Assembly: GCA_963713545.1 (NCBI GenBank)
Contig: CAVQME010000011.1
Location: forward strand, 62,001 to 126,000
Reading direction: 5' to 3'
From: CAVPLM01 sp963713545
GTDB taxonomy: Bacteria > Actinomycetota > Thermoleophilia > RBG-16-64-13
DNA length: 64,000 nt
The number at the start of each line of letters is the position of its first letter. The first letter of the stretch is position 1. Positions 8,622 to 17,161 of this stretch are shown piece by piece. Position numbers and translations under genes: made by a program. The notes beneath the pieces are model-generated. The model made no database searches. It was not told the DNA's origin and saw only the letters and a program-made list of their open reading frames with translations.

Positions 8622-9350
8622 CTATGGTTCCTCTGGCTCCTCGATGGCCGCCTCCTCCGGTCCCAGATGTGCGGTGGGCTCTCCCGAACTGGACTCGTTC
8701 GACCCCGGTTCCGCTGCCGAGCCGGCCGCCCGGTGCCGGCGCCATCGCCAGAATCCCCAGACGATCAAGGCCACTATCACCACGCCCAGCACGATGTAGA
8801 AGATGTGGTTGTAGCGGCTGAACTGCTCCTGCAGCTTCCCCCAGGGATCCTCGCCGGCCGCTTTGCCGGCCAGATAGCCCAGATAGGCGAGAGCGGCGTT
8901 CCAGGGAATCGAGCCCAAAGCCGAATAGAGTAGGAACTTGCCGAACGGCATCCGAGCTATCCCCGCCGGTAGAGAGATGAACGTACGTACTCCCGGCATC
9001 ATGCGGGTGAAGAAGACCGTCACCTCTCCGTGACGATCGAACCACCGCTCGGCCTTGTCCAGATGATGGGGAGAAACGAGGACGTAGCGGCCGTAGCGCA
9101 GGAAGAGCGTCCGTCCGCCGTAGCGTCCCACCGCGTAGGCGATGCTCGAACCGATAAGGTTCGCGACCGTAGCCACCGTGATCACGAGCCACAACTCGGT
9201 GAAGCCTTGAGCGGCCAGGAATCCCCCATAGGGAACGACGATCTCGCTGGGTATGGGGATGCAGGCACTCTCGGCCACCATCGTCAGAAACACGATGAGC
9301 AGACCGTAGTCCTCCAACAGGGGGATGAGCCAGTCCTGGAAGAAACTCAT
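8622..9350 (-). CDS. DedA family membrane protein
   Basis: A 242-residue polytopic protein of the DedA/SNARE-associated family, whose characterised members flip or scavenge lipids such as undecaprenyl phosphate. The typical stretches are seen: ESACIPIPSEIVVPYGGFLA near the N-terminus, GRYGGRTLFLRYGRYV, and the conserved FFTRMMPGVRTFISLPAGIARM. The C-terminal 40 residues are hydrophilic and glutamate-rich. It is convergent with the ABC importer and appears to be a single gene. Confidence 0.9.
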   Translation of the reverse strand: MSFFQDWLIPLLEDYGLLIVFLTMVAESACIPIPSEIVVPYGGFLAAQGFTELWLVITVATVANLIGSSIAYAVGRYGGRTLFLRYGRYVLVSPHHLDKAERWFDRHGEVTVFFTRMMPGVRTFISLPAGIARMPFGKFLLYSALGSIPWNAALAYLGYLAGKAAGEDPWGKLQEQFSRYNHIFYIVLGVVIVALIVWGFWRWRRHRAAGSAAEPGSNESSSGEPTAHLGPEEAAIEEPEEP

Positions 9351-9409
9351 GGCCGGCTATTCTACAGGACGTCGCGTCAGGTCTCCGTGAGGCGGCGTCA
9401 CGAGCCCCT

Positions 9410-9748
9410 CTACTGTGGAGCTTCCAGCCAGCGCAGGGCGTGTTCGAAGCACTCCCGCAGCCTGTCCTCGATATCCTCGTAGTCCAGGTCTTTAGGCACG
9501 GCCTCGTAGCCCTTCCGGCGGTGCCGCAGATCCTGTTCCACCTGTCCGGCCAAGTTCGTGGTCTCGTCGTCCAGGCGGCGCATGAACTCGTCCGCACCCA
9601 ACTGCTCCCGGAGGGTCGAAAGATAGCCGCGGCAGGTGGTGAACGCTTCGGTCGGGTCAGCGATCCCCGCCGAGTGCAGGTCAAGAAAATAGGCGGCGAA
9701 CGTCCTTTTGAACGAAAGCCGCGCTTCTTGCAGAGAAGCCTGGGCCAT
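9410..9748 (-). CDS. Hypothetical protein, alpha-helical
   Basis: A 112-residue soluble protein that I do not recognise. It is predicted to be mostly helical and charged (for example LRECFEHALRWLEAPQ at the end), with a single cysteine in TTCRGYL and another in LRECF. It has a GAGGT ribosome site before ATG 9748. It lies 30 bases behind the next hypothetical gene on the same strand, and between them is an inverted repeat. Confidence 0.6.
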   Translation of the reverse strand: MAQASLQEARLSFKRTFAAYFLDLHSAGIADPTEAFTTCRGYLSTLREQLGADEFMRRLDDETTNLAGQVEQDLRHRRKGYEAVPKDLDYEDIEDRLRECFEHALRWLEAPQ

Positions 9749-9759
9749 AGAGACCTCAG

Positions 9760-9777
9760 GAGGTGAGAGATCACCTC
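9760..9777. repeat. Short perfect inverted repeat between two hypothetical genes
   Basis: GAGGTGA (9760-9766), 4 bases, TCACCTC (9771-9777). It sits directly after the stop of the gene at 9779 and could be an operator or a small hairpin. There is no T-run. Confidence 0.35.
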
Positions 9778-9778
9778 G

Positions 9779-10252
9779 TTACGGAGTATACGCGACCTCA
9801 CGCCACGAGGGATGAGGGGGCGGACCGATGTGACGCGAGCGGTGGCCGGTGGGGAAGTAGACAAACGAGCCCGACTCGTCATCGAACGCGACCTCGAGCT
9901 GCCCTTCGATCAGCCGCAGGTCGAGCCAGGCGCTCCGGAAGACCAACTCGCGGAGCCAATACACCAGACACTCCCCATGAAGGGTCAGCACTTCTTCGCC
10001 TCGCTGGAGAAGGTATTCACCCAGGGGGCTGACAGGGAATTCGATGCTTCCTGCGGCCACAAGTTGAACCAGGTCGGCACGTTCGTCCTGCCGCAGCGTA
10101 CCGGGATCGATCAACCCCAGCTCCACAGCTGCCATCTCCACCCGTTGGGAGAAGTCCACGCTGTTGAACCCATAGCGAAAACTGCGGAACTCGAGGACGT
10201 AGTCCTCGCCGGATGAATAGTTGGGATGGGTATGCCGGTTCTCAGGCGCCAT
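9779..10252 (-). CDS. Hypothetical protein
   Basis: A 157-residue soluble protein of unknown function. It begins MAPENRHTHPNYSSGEDYVLEF and is rich in aromatic and acidic residues; no transmembrane helix or known motif was seen. ATG 10252 is preferred over ATG 10258 because GAGGG lies 6 bases before it. It could form a two-gene unit with the 112-residue protein downstream, and it is divergent from the lipoprotein/exporter pair. Confidence 0.6.
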   Translation of the reverse strand: MAPENRHTHPNYSSGEDYVLEFRSFRYGFNSVDFSQRVEMAAVELGLIDPGTLRQDERADLVQLVAAGSIEFPVSPLGEYLLQRGEEVLTLHGECLVYWLRELVFRSAWLDLRLIEGQLEVAFDDESGSFVYFPTGHRSRHIGPPPHPSWREVAYTP

Positions 10253-10339
10253 TGACATCCCTCGGAACGTTCGCTCGGTCGCTGCATTCTTATTGTAGCA
10301 AGGAGAGAGGCCGCTGTGGCCGACGACCTACGTCCTGGC

Positions 10340-10368
10340 TTGTGCGACCAACAGCGACCATTCATAAT
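10340..10368 (+). promoter_or_regulatory. Promoter for the lipoprotein-exporter pair (leaderless)
   Basis: TTGTGC (10340-10345), a 17-base spacer, then CATAAT (10363-10368). Only 6 bases separate the -10 box from ATG 10375, so the mRNA should begin at or next to the start codon. Confidence 0.6.
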
Positions 10369-10374
10369 GAGGCC

Positions 10375-11085
10375 ATGAGAGCACTGAAACGCTTGATCGC
10401 GCTAACGTTCGTCTCTGTGTTGGTTGCCGCCCTGCTCGCCGGAGTGCCCGCGTGTGACGGGAGTGGGGAGGACGTCGACCCCGACGCGGTGCTCAAGCAG
10501 GCCTCGGCCAACATGAAGGAGATCGCGGGCTTCCACTTCGTCTACGAGGTGCACCAGCCGGCGTCCTCGGAGCCCAGCTCCGGCCTCTACATCGCCCGTA
10601 TCACCGGTGACGTCAACTCCGAGGGCAGCATGCAGAGCACCGTCGACGCGACCTTCGGCGGCATACCCGTATCCATAGGGCTGGTGGCTATCGGCGAAAC
10701 CTACTACTTCCAGGACCCCCTGTCCAAGCAATGGCGGACTCTTGCGGCGGCGGACAGCCCGGTGGGTGAGCTCAACCTCCAAGCGGGAACGATCCAGATC
10801 CTCGAGCGCATCACCGACACATCCTATGAAGGTACGGAGAGCAAAGGCGGGGCGGAGACCTACCACATCAAGGGCATGGTCGCGGCCGCAGAGGTAGAAG
10901 CGATCGCGGGCGCAGTCGAGACCACAGATACCTTCCCCACGGATATCTGGGTGGGGACCGAGGACTACCTGGTCTACGAGGTCGACATCAAAGGAGCCGC
11001 GACCCCCAACGAGGATCCCGAGATCTGGCGGAGCATCGTCCTCTCCGATCTGGACGTATTCGTAGACATCCAACCGCCGCAATAG
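10375..11085 (+). CDS. LppX/LprAFG family lipoprotein (LprG-like)
   Basis: A 236-residue exported protein with a signal peptide (basic MRALKRL, hydrophobic core) and a lipobox-like GVPAC, so it is likely a lipoprotein. The mature part follows the LppX_LprAFG pattern: a helix VLKQASANMKEIAGFHF, then long beta strands with YIARITGDV, IGETYYFQDP and the ending VDIQPPQ. Members such as mycobacterial LprG have a cavity that holds lipids. The MFS exporter gene begins 2 bases after the stop, the same arrangement as mycobacterial lprG and p55. A role in shuttling a lipid or lipoglycan to the outside is therefore inferred. Confidence 0.8.
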   Translation: MRALKRLIALTFVSVLVAALLAGVPACDGSGEDVDPDAVLKQASANMKEIAGFHFVYEVHQPASSEPSSGLYIARITGDVNSEGSMQSTVDATFGGIPVSIGLVAIGETYYFQDPLSKQWRTLAAADSPVGELNLQAGTIQILERITDTSYEGTESKGGAETYHIKGMVAAAEVEAIAGAVETTDTFPTDIWVGTEDYLVYEVDIKGAATPNEDPEIWRSIVLSDLDVFVDIQPPQ

Positions 11086-11087
11086 TC

Positions 11088-12704
11088 TTGGAAACGCAGG
11101 CGGCCACAATCGAGGCCGTGCCCGCCAGAACCCCCCGCGGGGCGATCTATGCCATGGTCGCTCTCTGCGTGGCCGTGTTCGTCGCTGCGCTCGACCAGAC
11201 CATGGTGCTCACGGTCATGCCGGCCATGATGCGCTCGTTCTACATCGATCTGGCCCACATCAATGACGCCGGCTGGATCATCACCGGCTACCTCCTCGGC
11301 TACACGATAGCGATGCCGTTGTTCGGCCGTATGGCCGACGTCTACGGGCGGCGCCCTATGTGCATCGTGGCGCTGGGGCTGTTCATGGCAGGGAGCGTGT
11401 TCTGCGTGTTCCTTTCGCAGTTGGACCTGTTCGTCGCCTCCCGCGTAGTGCAGGCGATGGGAGGCGGCGCCCTGGTGCCCATCGCCATGGCCGCGGCCGC
11501 GGACATGTTCCCGATCGAACGGCGGGCGCTCATCCTGGGCATCATCGGCGGGGCGGCTGAGGCCGGCGGCGTGCTCGGCCCCATCTACGGGGCTTCCCTC
11601 TCCTTGCTTTGGGACTGGCGCTTGATCTTCCTCGTGAACATCCCCTTATGCCTGATACTCATGGCGGTGTGCTGGCGACTACTGCGGCCGGGAGCCATTC
11701 CCAGCCTAAGGGAAGACGGCGAGACCCCTGAACCAGAAGCCGTCGCGGGAAGCGGTAAGGTCCGCTGGTGGCAGCGAGGCCAGGTCGACTATTTCGGGGC
11801 CGCCCTCATGGCCCTCGCTCTCGCGGGAATCACCATCGGCCTGGGCACGGGCACCCAGACAGTGGGGGCCAGCACGACCACCGCGACCCCCGTGCGATGG
11901 CCCTGGCTGGTGGTGAGCGCAGCGGCCTTCACCGGCTTCATCCTCTTCGAACGTCGCCACCAGAGACCTCTCATCCGCCTCGACTTCTTCAAGCGGCCCC
12001 CCTTCGCCGCAGCGAATATCGCTCATCTCCTCGTGGGGGCGGCTCTGATCATCGGGATGGTGGAGATCCCGCTTTATGCATACACCCTCTTCGGCATGAC
12101 CCAAATCGAAGGTGGCCTGCTCCTCATCCGCTTGACTCTCATGATCCCAGTAGGCGCGGTGATCGGAGGGTGGCTGGCAGACTACGTCGGCTACCGGGCC
12201 ACGGCCGTGCTGGGGTTCCTCATCACCTGCGGGGGCTATCTGCTGGTCAGCCGTTGGCCGCTCGAGCCCACCGGGCTCACCATGACCAGAGACCTGATGA
12301 TCAGCGGTTTGGGCTTCGGCCTGGTGGTGGGCCCCATCGGCGCCACCGCCATCTCGGCCGTCGGCAAGCGGTGGATGGCGACTGGGTCGGCGCTGGTGAC
12401 CGTGTCGCGGATGGTGGGCATGGTGGTAGGTCTCTCGGCCCTCAGCTCCTGGGCGGTGCGCAGGTTCAACACGCTGGTCGCCGACATCACTACCCCCATC
12501 ATCAGGCCGCCCGGTCTGACCGACGCTGAGTGGCAGGCCATGAAGGACGCCGCCACGGCCGCCACGAAAGCAGCCGGCCACGCGGTCTTCAGTCAGTTCT
12601 TCCTTATAGCGGCCATCATCATCGGATTAGCGGTGATTCCGGCGATGTTCTTCTACAACAAGAAGGCCCGGGGAGAGTCGCGGCTGCCTTTCCTGCCCCA
12701 CTGA
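11088..12704 (+). CDS. MFS transporter, DHA2 (14-TM) family, P55-like
   Basis: A 538-residue drug/lipid exporter of the DHA2 (EmrB/QacA/P55) branch. It has LDQTMVLTVMPAM in helix 1, motif A GRMADVYGRRP after helix 2, and enough hydrophobic segments for about 14 helices. It starts at TTG 11088, two bases after the lipoprotein stop and with no clear ribosome site of its own, so it is probably translated by coupling. In mycobacteria the equivalent pair exports triacylglycerides and affects drug tolerance; applying that here is an inference from gene order and family. Confidence 0.85.
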   Translation: METQAATIEAVPARTPRGAIYAMVALCVAVFVAALDQTMVLTVMPAMMRSFYIDLAHINDAGWIITGYLLGYTIAMPLFGRMADVYGRRPMCIVALGLFMAGSVFCVFLSQLDLFVASRVVQAMGGGALVPIAMAAAADMFPIERRALILGIIGGAAEAGGVLGPIYGASLSLLWDWRLIFLVNIPLCLILMAVCWRLLRPGAIPSLREDGETPEPEAVAGSGKVRWWQRGQVDYFGAALMALALAGITIGLGTGTQTVGASTTTATPVRWPWLVVSAAAFTGFILFERRHQRPLIRLDFFKRPPFAAANIAHLLVGAALIIGMVEIPLYAYTLFGMTQIEGGLLLIRLTLMIPVGAVIGGWLADYVGYRATAVLGFLITCGGYLLVSRWPLEPTGLTMTRDLMISGLGFGLVVGPIGATAISAVGKRWMATGSALVTVSRMVGMVVGLSALSSWAVRRFNTLVADITTPIIRPPGLTDAEWQAMKDAATAATKAAGHAVFSQFFLIAAIIIGLAVIPAMFFYNKKARGESRLPFLPH

Positions 12705-12771
12705 CCACGGCGCCGTCCCCGTCCGCGCGCTTGGCTAGAATTGGCATACTAGTGATCAGAAGCGAGGTGAC

Positions 12772-13809
12772 GTGAACGAAGACCAACTCGACCTAGCAGC
12801 GCCGTTCGACCCGGATCGCCCCCCCGGGCCGGTGCGGACACCCGTCTGCGAGCTGTCCCCCGGCACCCTCGTCACCGGTATCTACATGCTCGCCTCCAGA
12901 GAGACGCGTAACACGAAGGCCGGGAAGCCCTTTTTCAAGCTGAGGCTCAGCGACCGTACCGGCACCATCGACTGCACGGTGTGGGAGGTCGACTCTATGG
13001 AGCCTGGCCTCGCTCCCGGAGATCTGGTGCACGTCGCGGCTCGGGTCACCGAGTACCTGGGCAAGCCGCAGTTGGAAGCCACTACCGTGTCGTGCGCGCC
13101 GGCGGGAGCGGCCAGGCCTCGGGATTTCTTGCCCTCCACGTACCGAAACGTCGAAGAACTAAAGGGCTTTCTGCAGTTTCACGTCGACTCTGTGAGCGAT
13201 CGCGACTACAGCGCGCTTCTCGCCCGTTTTTTCGGTGACGCCGACTTCCTCGAGACCTTCGCCGCGGCGCCGGCGGCCAAGCTCTACCATCACGCCTACC
13301 TGGGCGGACTGCTGGAACACACCGTGGCCGTAGCCGACATGTGCGAGTTCGTAGCCCAGCAGTACGGCCGGGTCGACCGCGATCTACTGCTCACCGCGGC
13401 GCTATTGCACGACGTGGGCAAGACGCAAGAGCTTTCGTATGATTCGGTCATCGATTTCACCGACGCGGGACGCTTTCTCGGGCACGTCATCCAGGGAGTC
13501 ACCCTGGTGTCCGAGAAGGCCAGAGAGGTGCCGGAGTTCCCAGAGGCCAAGCTGCAGCACCTGCTGCACTGCGTCGTAAGTCATCACGGAGAGCTTGAAT
13601 GGGGATCCCCGAAGCGTCCCAAGACCATCGAAGCCCTCATCCTCCATCACGTCGATAATCTCGACGCCAAGGTCAAGGGCTTCCTCGAGATAGTCGAAGG
13701 GTCGCGCGACGCGCCCTGGACGGACCTGCGCAACCTGTTCAGGCGGCCGCTACACGTGCCGAGGGCGACCCACCAGGAAGAAGACTTCCTGCCCCCAAGC
13801 GAAGAGTAG
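12772..13809 (+). CDS. yhaM: 3'-5' exoribonuclease YhaM-like (OB fold + HD domain)
   Basis: 345 residues with an N-terminal OB-fold nucleic-acid-binding domain (FFKLRLSDRTGTIDCTVWE) and an HD phosphohydrolase domain. The HD domain has metal ligands in HHAYLGGLLEHTVAVAD, LLHDVGKTQEL and VVSHHGELEWG. This is the YhaM/CvfA plan: a 3'-5' exonuclease that trims RNA or single-stranded DNA. It starts at GTG 12772 behind GCGAGGTGA. A TAGAAT -10-like sequence lies at 12736-12741. Family identity is clear; substrate preference cannot be read from sequence. Confidence 0.85.
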   Translation: MNEDQLDLAAPFDPDRPPGPVRTPVCELSPGTLVTGIYMLASRETRNTKAGKPFFKLRLSDRTGTIDCTVWEVDSMEPGLAPGDLVHVAARVTEYLGKPQLEATTVSCAPAGAARPRDFLPSTYRNVEELKGFLQFHVDSVSDRDYSALLARFFGDADFLETFAAAPAAKLYHHAYLGGLLEHTVAVADMCEFVAQQYGRVDRDLLLTAALLHDVGKTQELSYDSVIDFTDAGRFLGHVIQGVTLVSEKAREVPEFPEAKLQHLLHCVVSHHGELEWGSPKRPKTIEALILHHVDNLDAKVKGFLEIVEGSRDAPWTDLRNLFRRPLHVPRATHQEEDFLPPSEE

Positions 13810-13826
13810 CTCGAAAAACTGAACCG

Positions 13827-14954
13827 TTAGGCCTCTTCCTCGCGCAAGGTCGAATCGATCGTCTCACCGATCTCCCCGGCAACGTCGGTAGGGGCCGGCA
13901 GCTTGACGCCGGCGTCCCCTGGGTCGCGCCCCAGCAGCGCCGATTCTCCGGTCATCATGGCGTCAAAAGCTTTGGCCTTGAGGCGGCTGCGCGTCTCCTC
14001 GATGCGGCCCCGCATCGCTTCGTAATCCACACCCAGTTCGTCCCCAGAGACCGGGGGATGCTCATCGGCCGCGGCCGATTCGGAAGGCTCCGTGTCTCCT
14101 ACTGCCGGCGCGGCCGGTTCCTCTACTTCCACCCCCGCTTCACCCTCAGCTGAAGGCTCGACCGCCAGGGCCTCGCCGATCACCGGCTCGAATTCGGGAG
14201 AAGCGGCCTCTGCCGCAGCCACACCAGCCCCGACGATGAAGGGCTGCTCGAGCTCGCGCCGGATGCGGCGGCGCGTCTCCTCGATGCGGGCTTTGAGATC
14301 GTCCGCCGGCGTTGGGATGGGGGCGGCTTCGACCTCCACGTCCTCCACCTCCGGTTCCGCGGCCTCGATCTCTTCGACCTCGGGCTCCACCGGCAACTCG
14401 ACCACCGCAGTGGGCTCGACGGCGATATCCTCCAACTCTTCGGTGGCCTCTTCGGCAGCCGCTTCGGCAGCTGCCTCGATGTCCGGTACCACTTCCAGCT
14501 CCGCCGTGGGCGCCTCGGCCCACACTGGTATGCTCTCGAAATCAAGGGGTTCGACCTCGATGGACGAGTAGGCGTCCAACTCGGCCGCCGCGGAGGTGGC
14601 TGCCTCTGCCAAGGCTCCTTCTTCCGCCATAGTGGTCGTCGATGGTTCCCAACCGGCCCCCGGCAGTGGCTCGTCGAGCACTTCCGGAGCGATGAACACT
14701 TCTGCTTCGGTGGCAAGAACGGCCGCAACGGCCTCGTACTCGGAGGCATCGACCGTCCACGGCTGAGCCTCTACGGCTTCGTCATCAAAGCACGGCCGTA
14801 TGCCGATGTCCTGCAGGGAGTCCGACTCCGGGGACGAAGGAAACAAGTCCTCCCAGACCTTCCGCGCCGGCTTCTGGAAGAACAGAAACCCCAGGGCGAC
14901 TCCCAGGGCGACTCCCAGTAGGGTTCCCCCAAGGAATCTTGTCGTGCTGCGCAT
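13827..14954 (-). CDS. Membrane-anchored acidic repeat protein, unknown function
   Basis: A 375-residue protein that I do not recognise. It starts at ATG 14954 with a strong AAGGAGGGG site. One N-terminal transmembrane helix (GGTLLGVALGVALGFLFF) is followed by about 330 residues very rich in Glu, Ala, Val and Pro, likely disordered. Within them a helical motif appears twice: LKARIEETRRRIRRELEQPF and, near the end, MRGRIEETRSRLKAKAFDAM. The repeated RIEETR segments may be short coiled-coil or binding elements. It is convergent with yhaM. Its composition gives long shadow reading frames on the other strand, but the ribosome site and membrane helix support this frame. Confidence 0.7.
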   Translation of the reverse strand: MRSTTRFLGGTLLGVALGVALGFLFFQKPARKVWEDLFPSSPESDSLQDIGIRPCFDDEAVEAQPWTVDASEYEAVAAVLATEAEVFIAPEVLDEPLPGAGWEPSTTTMAEEGALAEAATSAAAELDAYSSIEVEPLDFESIPVWAEAPTAELEVVPDIEAAAEAAAEEATEELEDIAVEPTAVVELPVEPEVEEIEAAEPEVEDVEVEAAPIPTPADDLKARIEETRRRIRRELEQPFIVGAGVAAAEAASPEFEPVIGEALAVEPSAEGEAGVEVEEPAAPAVGDTEPSESAAADEHPPVSGDELGVDYEAMRGRIEETRSRLKAKAFDAMMTGESALLGRDPGDAGVKLPAPTDVAGEIGETIDSTLREEEA

Positions 14955-15120
14955 CGCGCTTCCCCTCCTTGGTACCTGTCGATCTCCTTCGCCACTACTC
15001 GACCAGGTCAATTCTATCCTAGACACAACCCGCCGCCGTCGCCTGCTGCACTAGCGTCCCGGCTTCGGACCCGGGGTATGGTCTAGTATCGGCCCGCGAG
15101 GGCCGAACCTTGACCCAGAC

Positions 15121-16554
15121 TCAGCCTTCCCGGCCCTGGGGACCACCCCGGCGCAAGGCCCTCACCCGTTCCAGGAACTCTCGGATACGCGCCTCTTGGC
15201 CGTTGCCGGTAGGGTGATAGAACTCCACGTCCTGAAGGTCCTCGGGCAGATATCGCTGGGCGCCGTAACCCCCACTATCGTGGGGATACTCATATCCTAC
15301 TCCATGGCCGAGGCTTTTGGCCCCGGAATATCCGGTGCTGCGCAAGAACACTGGGGGATACTGGGCTCCGTGCTCTTCCACCTCTCGCAGAGCGGCCTCG
15401 AGACCCGCGTAGGAAGCATTCGACTTGGGGGCGCAGCTGAGATACGTGACAGCCTGGGCGAGGTTGATGCGGCACTCGGGCAGGCCTACGAACTCCACCG
15501 CCCGCGACACCGCTACGGCGACTTCCAAGGCCCGGGGATCGGCATTGCCCACGTCCTCGGAGGCGAAGACGACCAAGCGGCGAGCGATGAACTTCGGGTC
15601 CTCACCGCCGGTGAGCATGACCGCGAGGTAGTAGAGAGCGGCGTCTGGGTCGGACCCGCGAAGGCTCTTTATGAAGGCGGAGATCACATCGTAGTGGGCG
15701 TCCGCACCCTTGTCGTAGAGCACCAGCTTGCGCTGTGCGGCGGTTTGGACTACAGCCTCGTCCACTCGCTCCTTGCCCAGAGAACCGGCGAGAACTAGGG
15801 AGCGCTCCAAGAGGGTGAAGGCCCGGCGGGCGTCGCCCAGAGCCGACTCAGCTATGAGATCGAGCACGGGACCGTCCACAATCACGGCGTTGCCCGGGCG
15901 GACACCCGCTACCGGACCGGGCGCAGAGGGGCCCCCGACCGGGCCGGCCGTGACGCGCTCCGCACCTGACGACCTCGGCGTCACTGCGCCCGCGGGACCG
16001 GCCAAGGCCCGATCCAAGAGCGTTCGGATATCGGCGCTCTCCAGCGGTCGGAACTCGAAGAGCTCGCAGCGGGAGATGAGGGCGGGGATGACCTCGAAAT
16101 ACGGGTTCTCTGTGGAGGCTCCGATAAGACTGACGATACCGTCTTCCACGGCGTGCAGCAACGCGTCCTGCTGCGCTTTGGAGAAGCGGTGGATCTCGTC
16201 GATGAAGAGGAGGGTCCGCCGACCACTCTGGGCGCGGCGATGCCGGGCCCGCTCGATGACCTTGCGCACTTCGGCGACCCCGGAACTGACCGCCGACAGT
16301 TCTTCGTAGACCGAGCCGATCCTTGTGGCTACCAAGCGGGCGACGGTGGTCTTGCCGGTCCCGGGGGGACCGAAGAAGATCATAGAGCCCACAGTGCCTG
16401 TCTCGATGGCCACGCGCAGCGAAGCGCCCCGTGCAAGCAGGTGAGGCTGGCCGACGACGTCGTCGAGACGCTGCGGCCGCATGCGCGCCGCCAGCGGCGC
16501 GTTCGCCGAGAGATCGGCCTCCAGTCCGGCGCTGAAAAGGTCTCCTTCCTCCAT
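15121..16554 (-). CDS. rarA: Replication-associated recombination protein RarA (MgsA)
   Basis: An AAA+ ATPase of the RarA/MgsA/WRNIP1 family that acts at stalled replication forks with SSB. Walker A is FFGPPGTGKTT, Walker B TLLFIDEIHRFSKAQQDALL, sensor 1 GASTENPYF. The C-terminal part carries the family hallmarks SFIKSLRGSDPDAALYYLA (read here as AFIKSL) and RSTGYSGAKSLGHG. A Gly/Pro/Ala-rich insertion of about 35 residues (near GAVTPRSSGAE) interrupts the AAA+ lid region and is unusual. ATG 16554 is preferred; ATG 16578 is an alternative 8 codons upstream. Neither has a good ribosome site. It is divergent from the HNH gene. Confidence 0.93.
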   Translation of the reverse strand: MEEGDLFSAGLEADLSANAPLAARMRPQRLDDVVGQPHLLARGASLRVAIETGTVGSMIFFGPPGTGKTTVARLVATRIGSVYEELSAVSSGVAEVRKVIERARHRRAQSGRRTLLFIDEIHRFSKAQQDALLHAVEDGIVSLIGASTENPYFEVIPALISRCELFEFRPLESADIRTLLDRALAGPAGAVTPRSSGAERVTAGPVGGPSAPGPVAGVRPGNAVIVDGPVLDLIAESALGDARRAFTLLERSLVLAGSLGKERVDEAVVQTAAQRKLVLYDKGADAHYDVISAFIKSLRGSDPDAALYYLAVMLTGGEDPKFIARRLVVFASEDVGNADPRALEVAVAVSRAVEFVGLPECRINLAQAVTYLSCAPKSNASYAGLEAALREVEEHGAQYPPVFLRSTGYSGAKSLGHGVGYEYPHDSGGYGAQRYLPEDLQDVEFYHPTGNGQEARIREFLERVRALRRGGPQGREG

Positions 16555-16612
16555 GCCCTGGATTCTAGCAGTCCCCATTGGCTAGAATGGCCACGAACCT
16601 TGCGAGTGAGAG

Positions 16613-17125
16613 GTGAGCTTGCCTCGACAAGTGCTGGTCCTGAACTCGACCTACGAGCCGGTGAACGTATGCTCCACCAGGCGAGCGGTAGTGTTGCTGC
16701 TCAAGGAGAAGGCCGAGGTCATCGAGGAGGGCAAGGGCTTGATCCGGTCCGAGAGAGCCGCGCTCCTCACGCCGCTGGTCATCCGGCTACGCTCCTACGC
16801 ACGGGTGCCCCAGGCAGACAACCGCAGGCTCTCACGAAGAGCCATCCTCGCCCGCGACGGCTTCCGCTGCCAGTACTGCGGCAGCACGCGCCACCTGACC
16901 ATCGACCACGTCGTCCCTCGGAGCCGGGGCGGTCCGACCTCGTGGGACAACGTGGTGACTTCGTGCGCTCCCTGCAACGTCCGCAAGGGGGCCTGCCTGC
17001 CCTCGGAAGTCGGCATGTCACCCTCGCGGAGGCCACGCCCGCCGCTGCCCGGTGATTTCGTGCTGGCTGCGAACCGTGCCGTTCCCGACGCCTGGCTGCC
17101 GTACCTGGAGTGGGCGGTGGCGTAG
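16613..17125 (+). CDS. HNH endonuclease family protein
   Basis: A 170-residue protein. The N-terminal half (VLVLNSTYEPVNVCSTRRAVVLLL) is the domain that precedes HNH in a widespread bacterial family. The nuclease core has zinc-finger cysteines CQYCGS and CAPCNVRKG and the catalytic IDHVVPRSRGG. Such stand-alone HNH proteins are common housekeeping-like genes in Actinobacteria and Cyanobacteria, but their role is unknown. The start is GTG 16613, with TTG 16619 as an alternative. A TAGAAT box lies at 16583-16588. Confidence 0.85.
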   Translation: MSLPRQVLVLNSTYEPVNVCSTRRAVVLLLKEKAEVIEEGKGLIRSERAALLTPLVIRLRSYARVPQADNRRLSRRAILARDGFRCQYCGSTRHLTIDHVVPRSRGGPTSWDNVVTSCAPCNVRKGACLPSEVGMSPSRRPRPPLPGDFVLAANRAVPDAWLPYLEWAVA

Positions 17126-17161
17126 TCGGCATGCGTCCGTCCCCGGCCCCGCGGTCCCGGC

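Noticed and set aside
8488..9882. 464-codon minus-strand frame over DedA and its neighbours
   Set aside because: It overlaps DedA in another frame, is rich in Arg/Ser/Pro and has no motif.
11706..12581. Antisense frame across the MFS exporter
   Set aside because: Gly/His/Asp-rich shadow of the membrane-protein codons.
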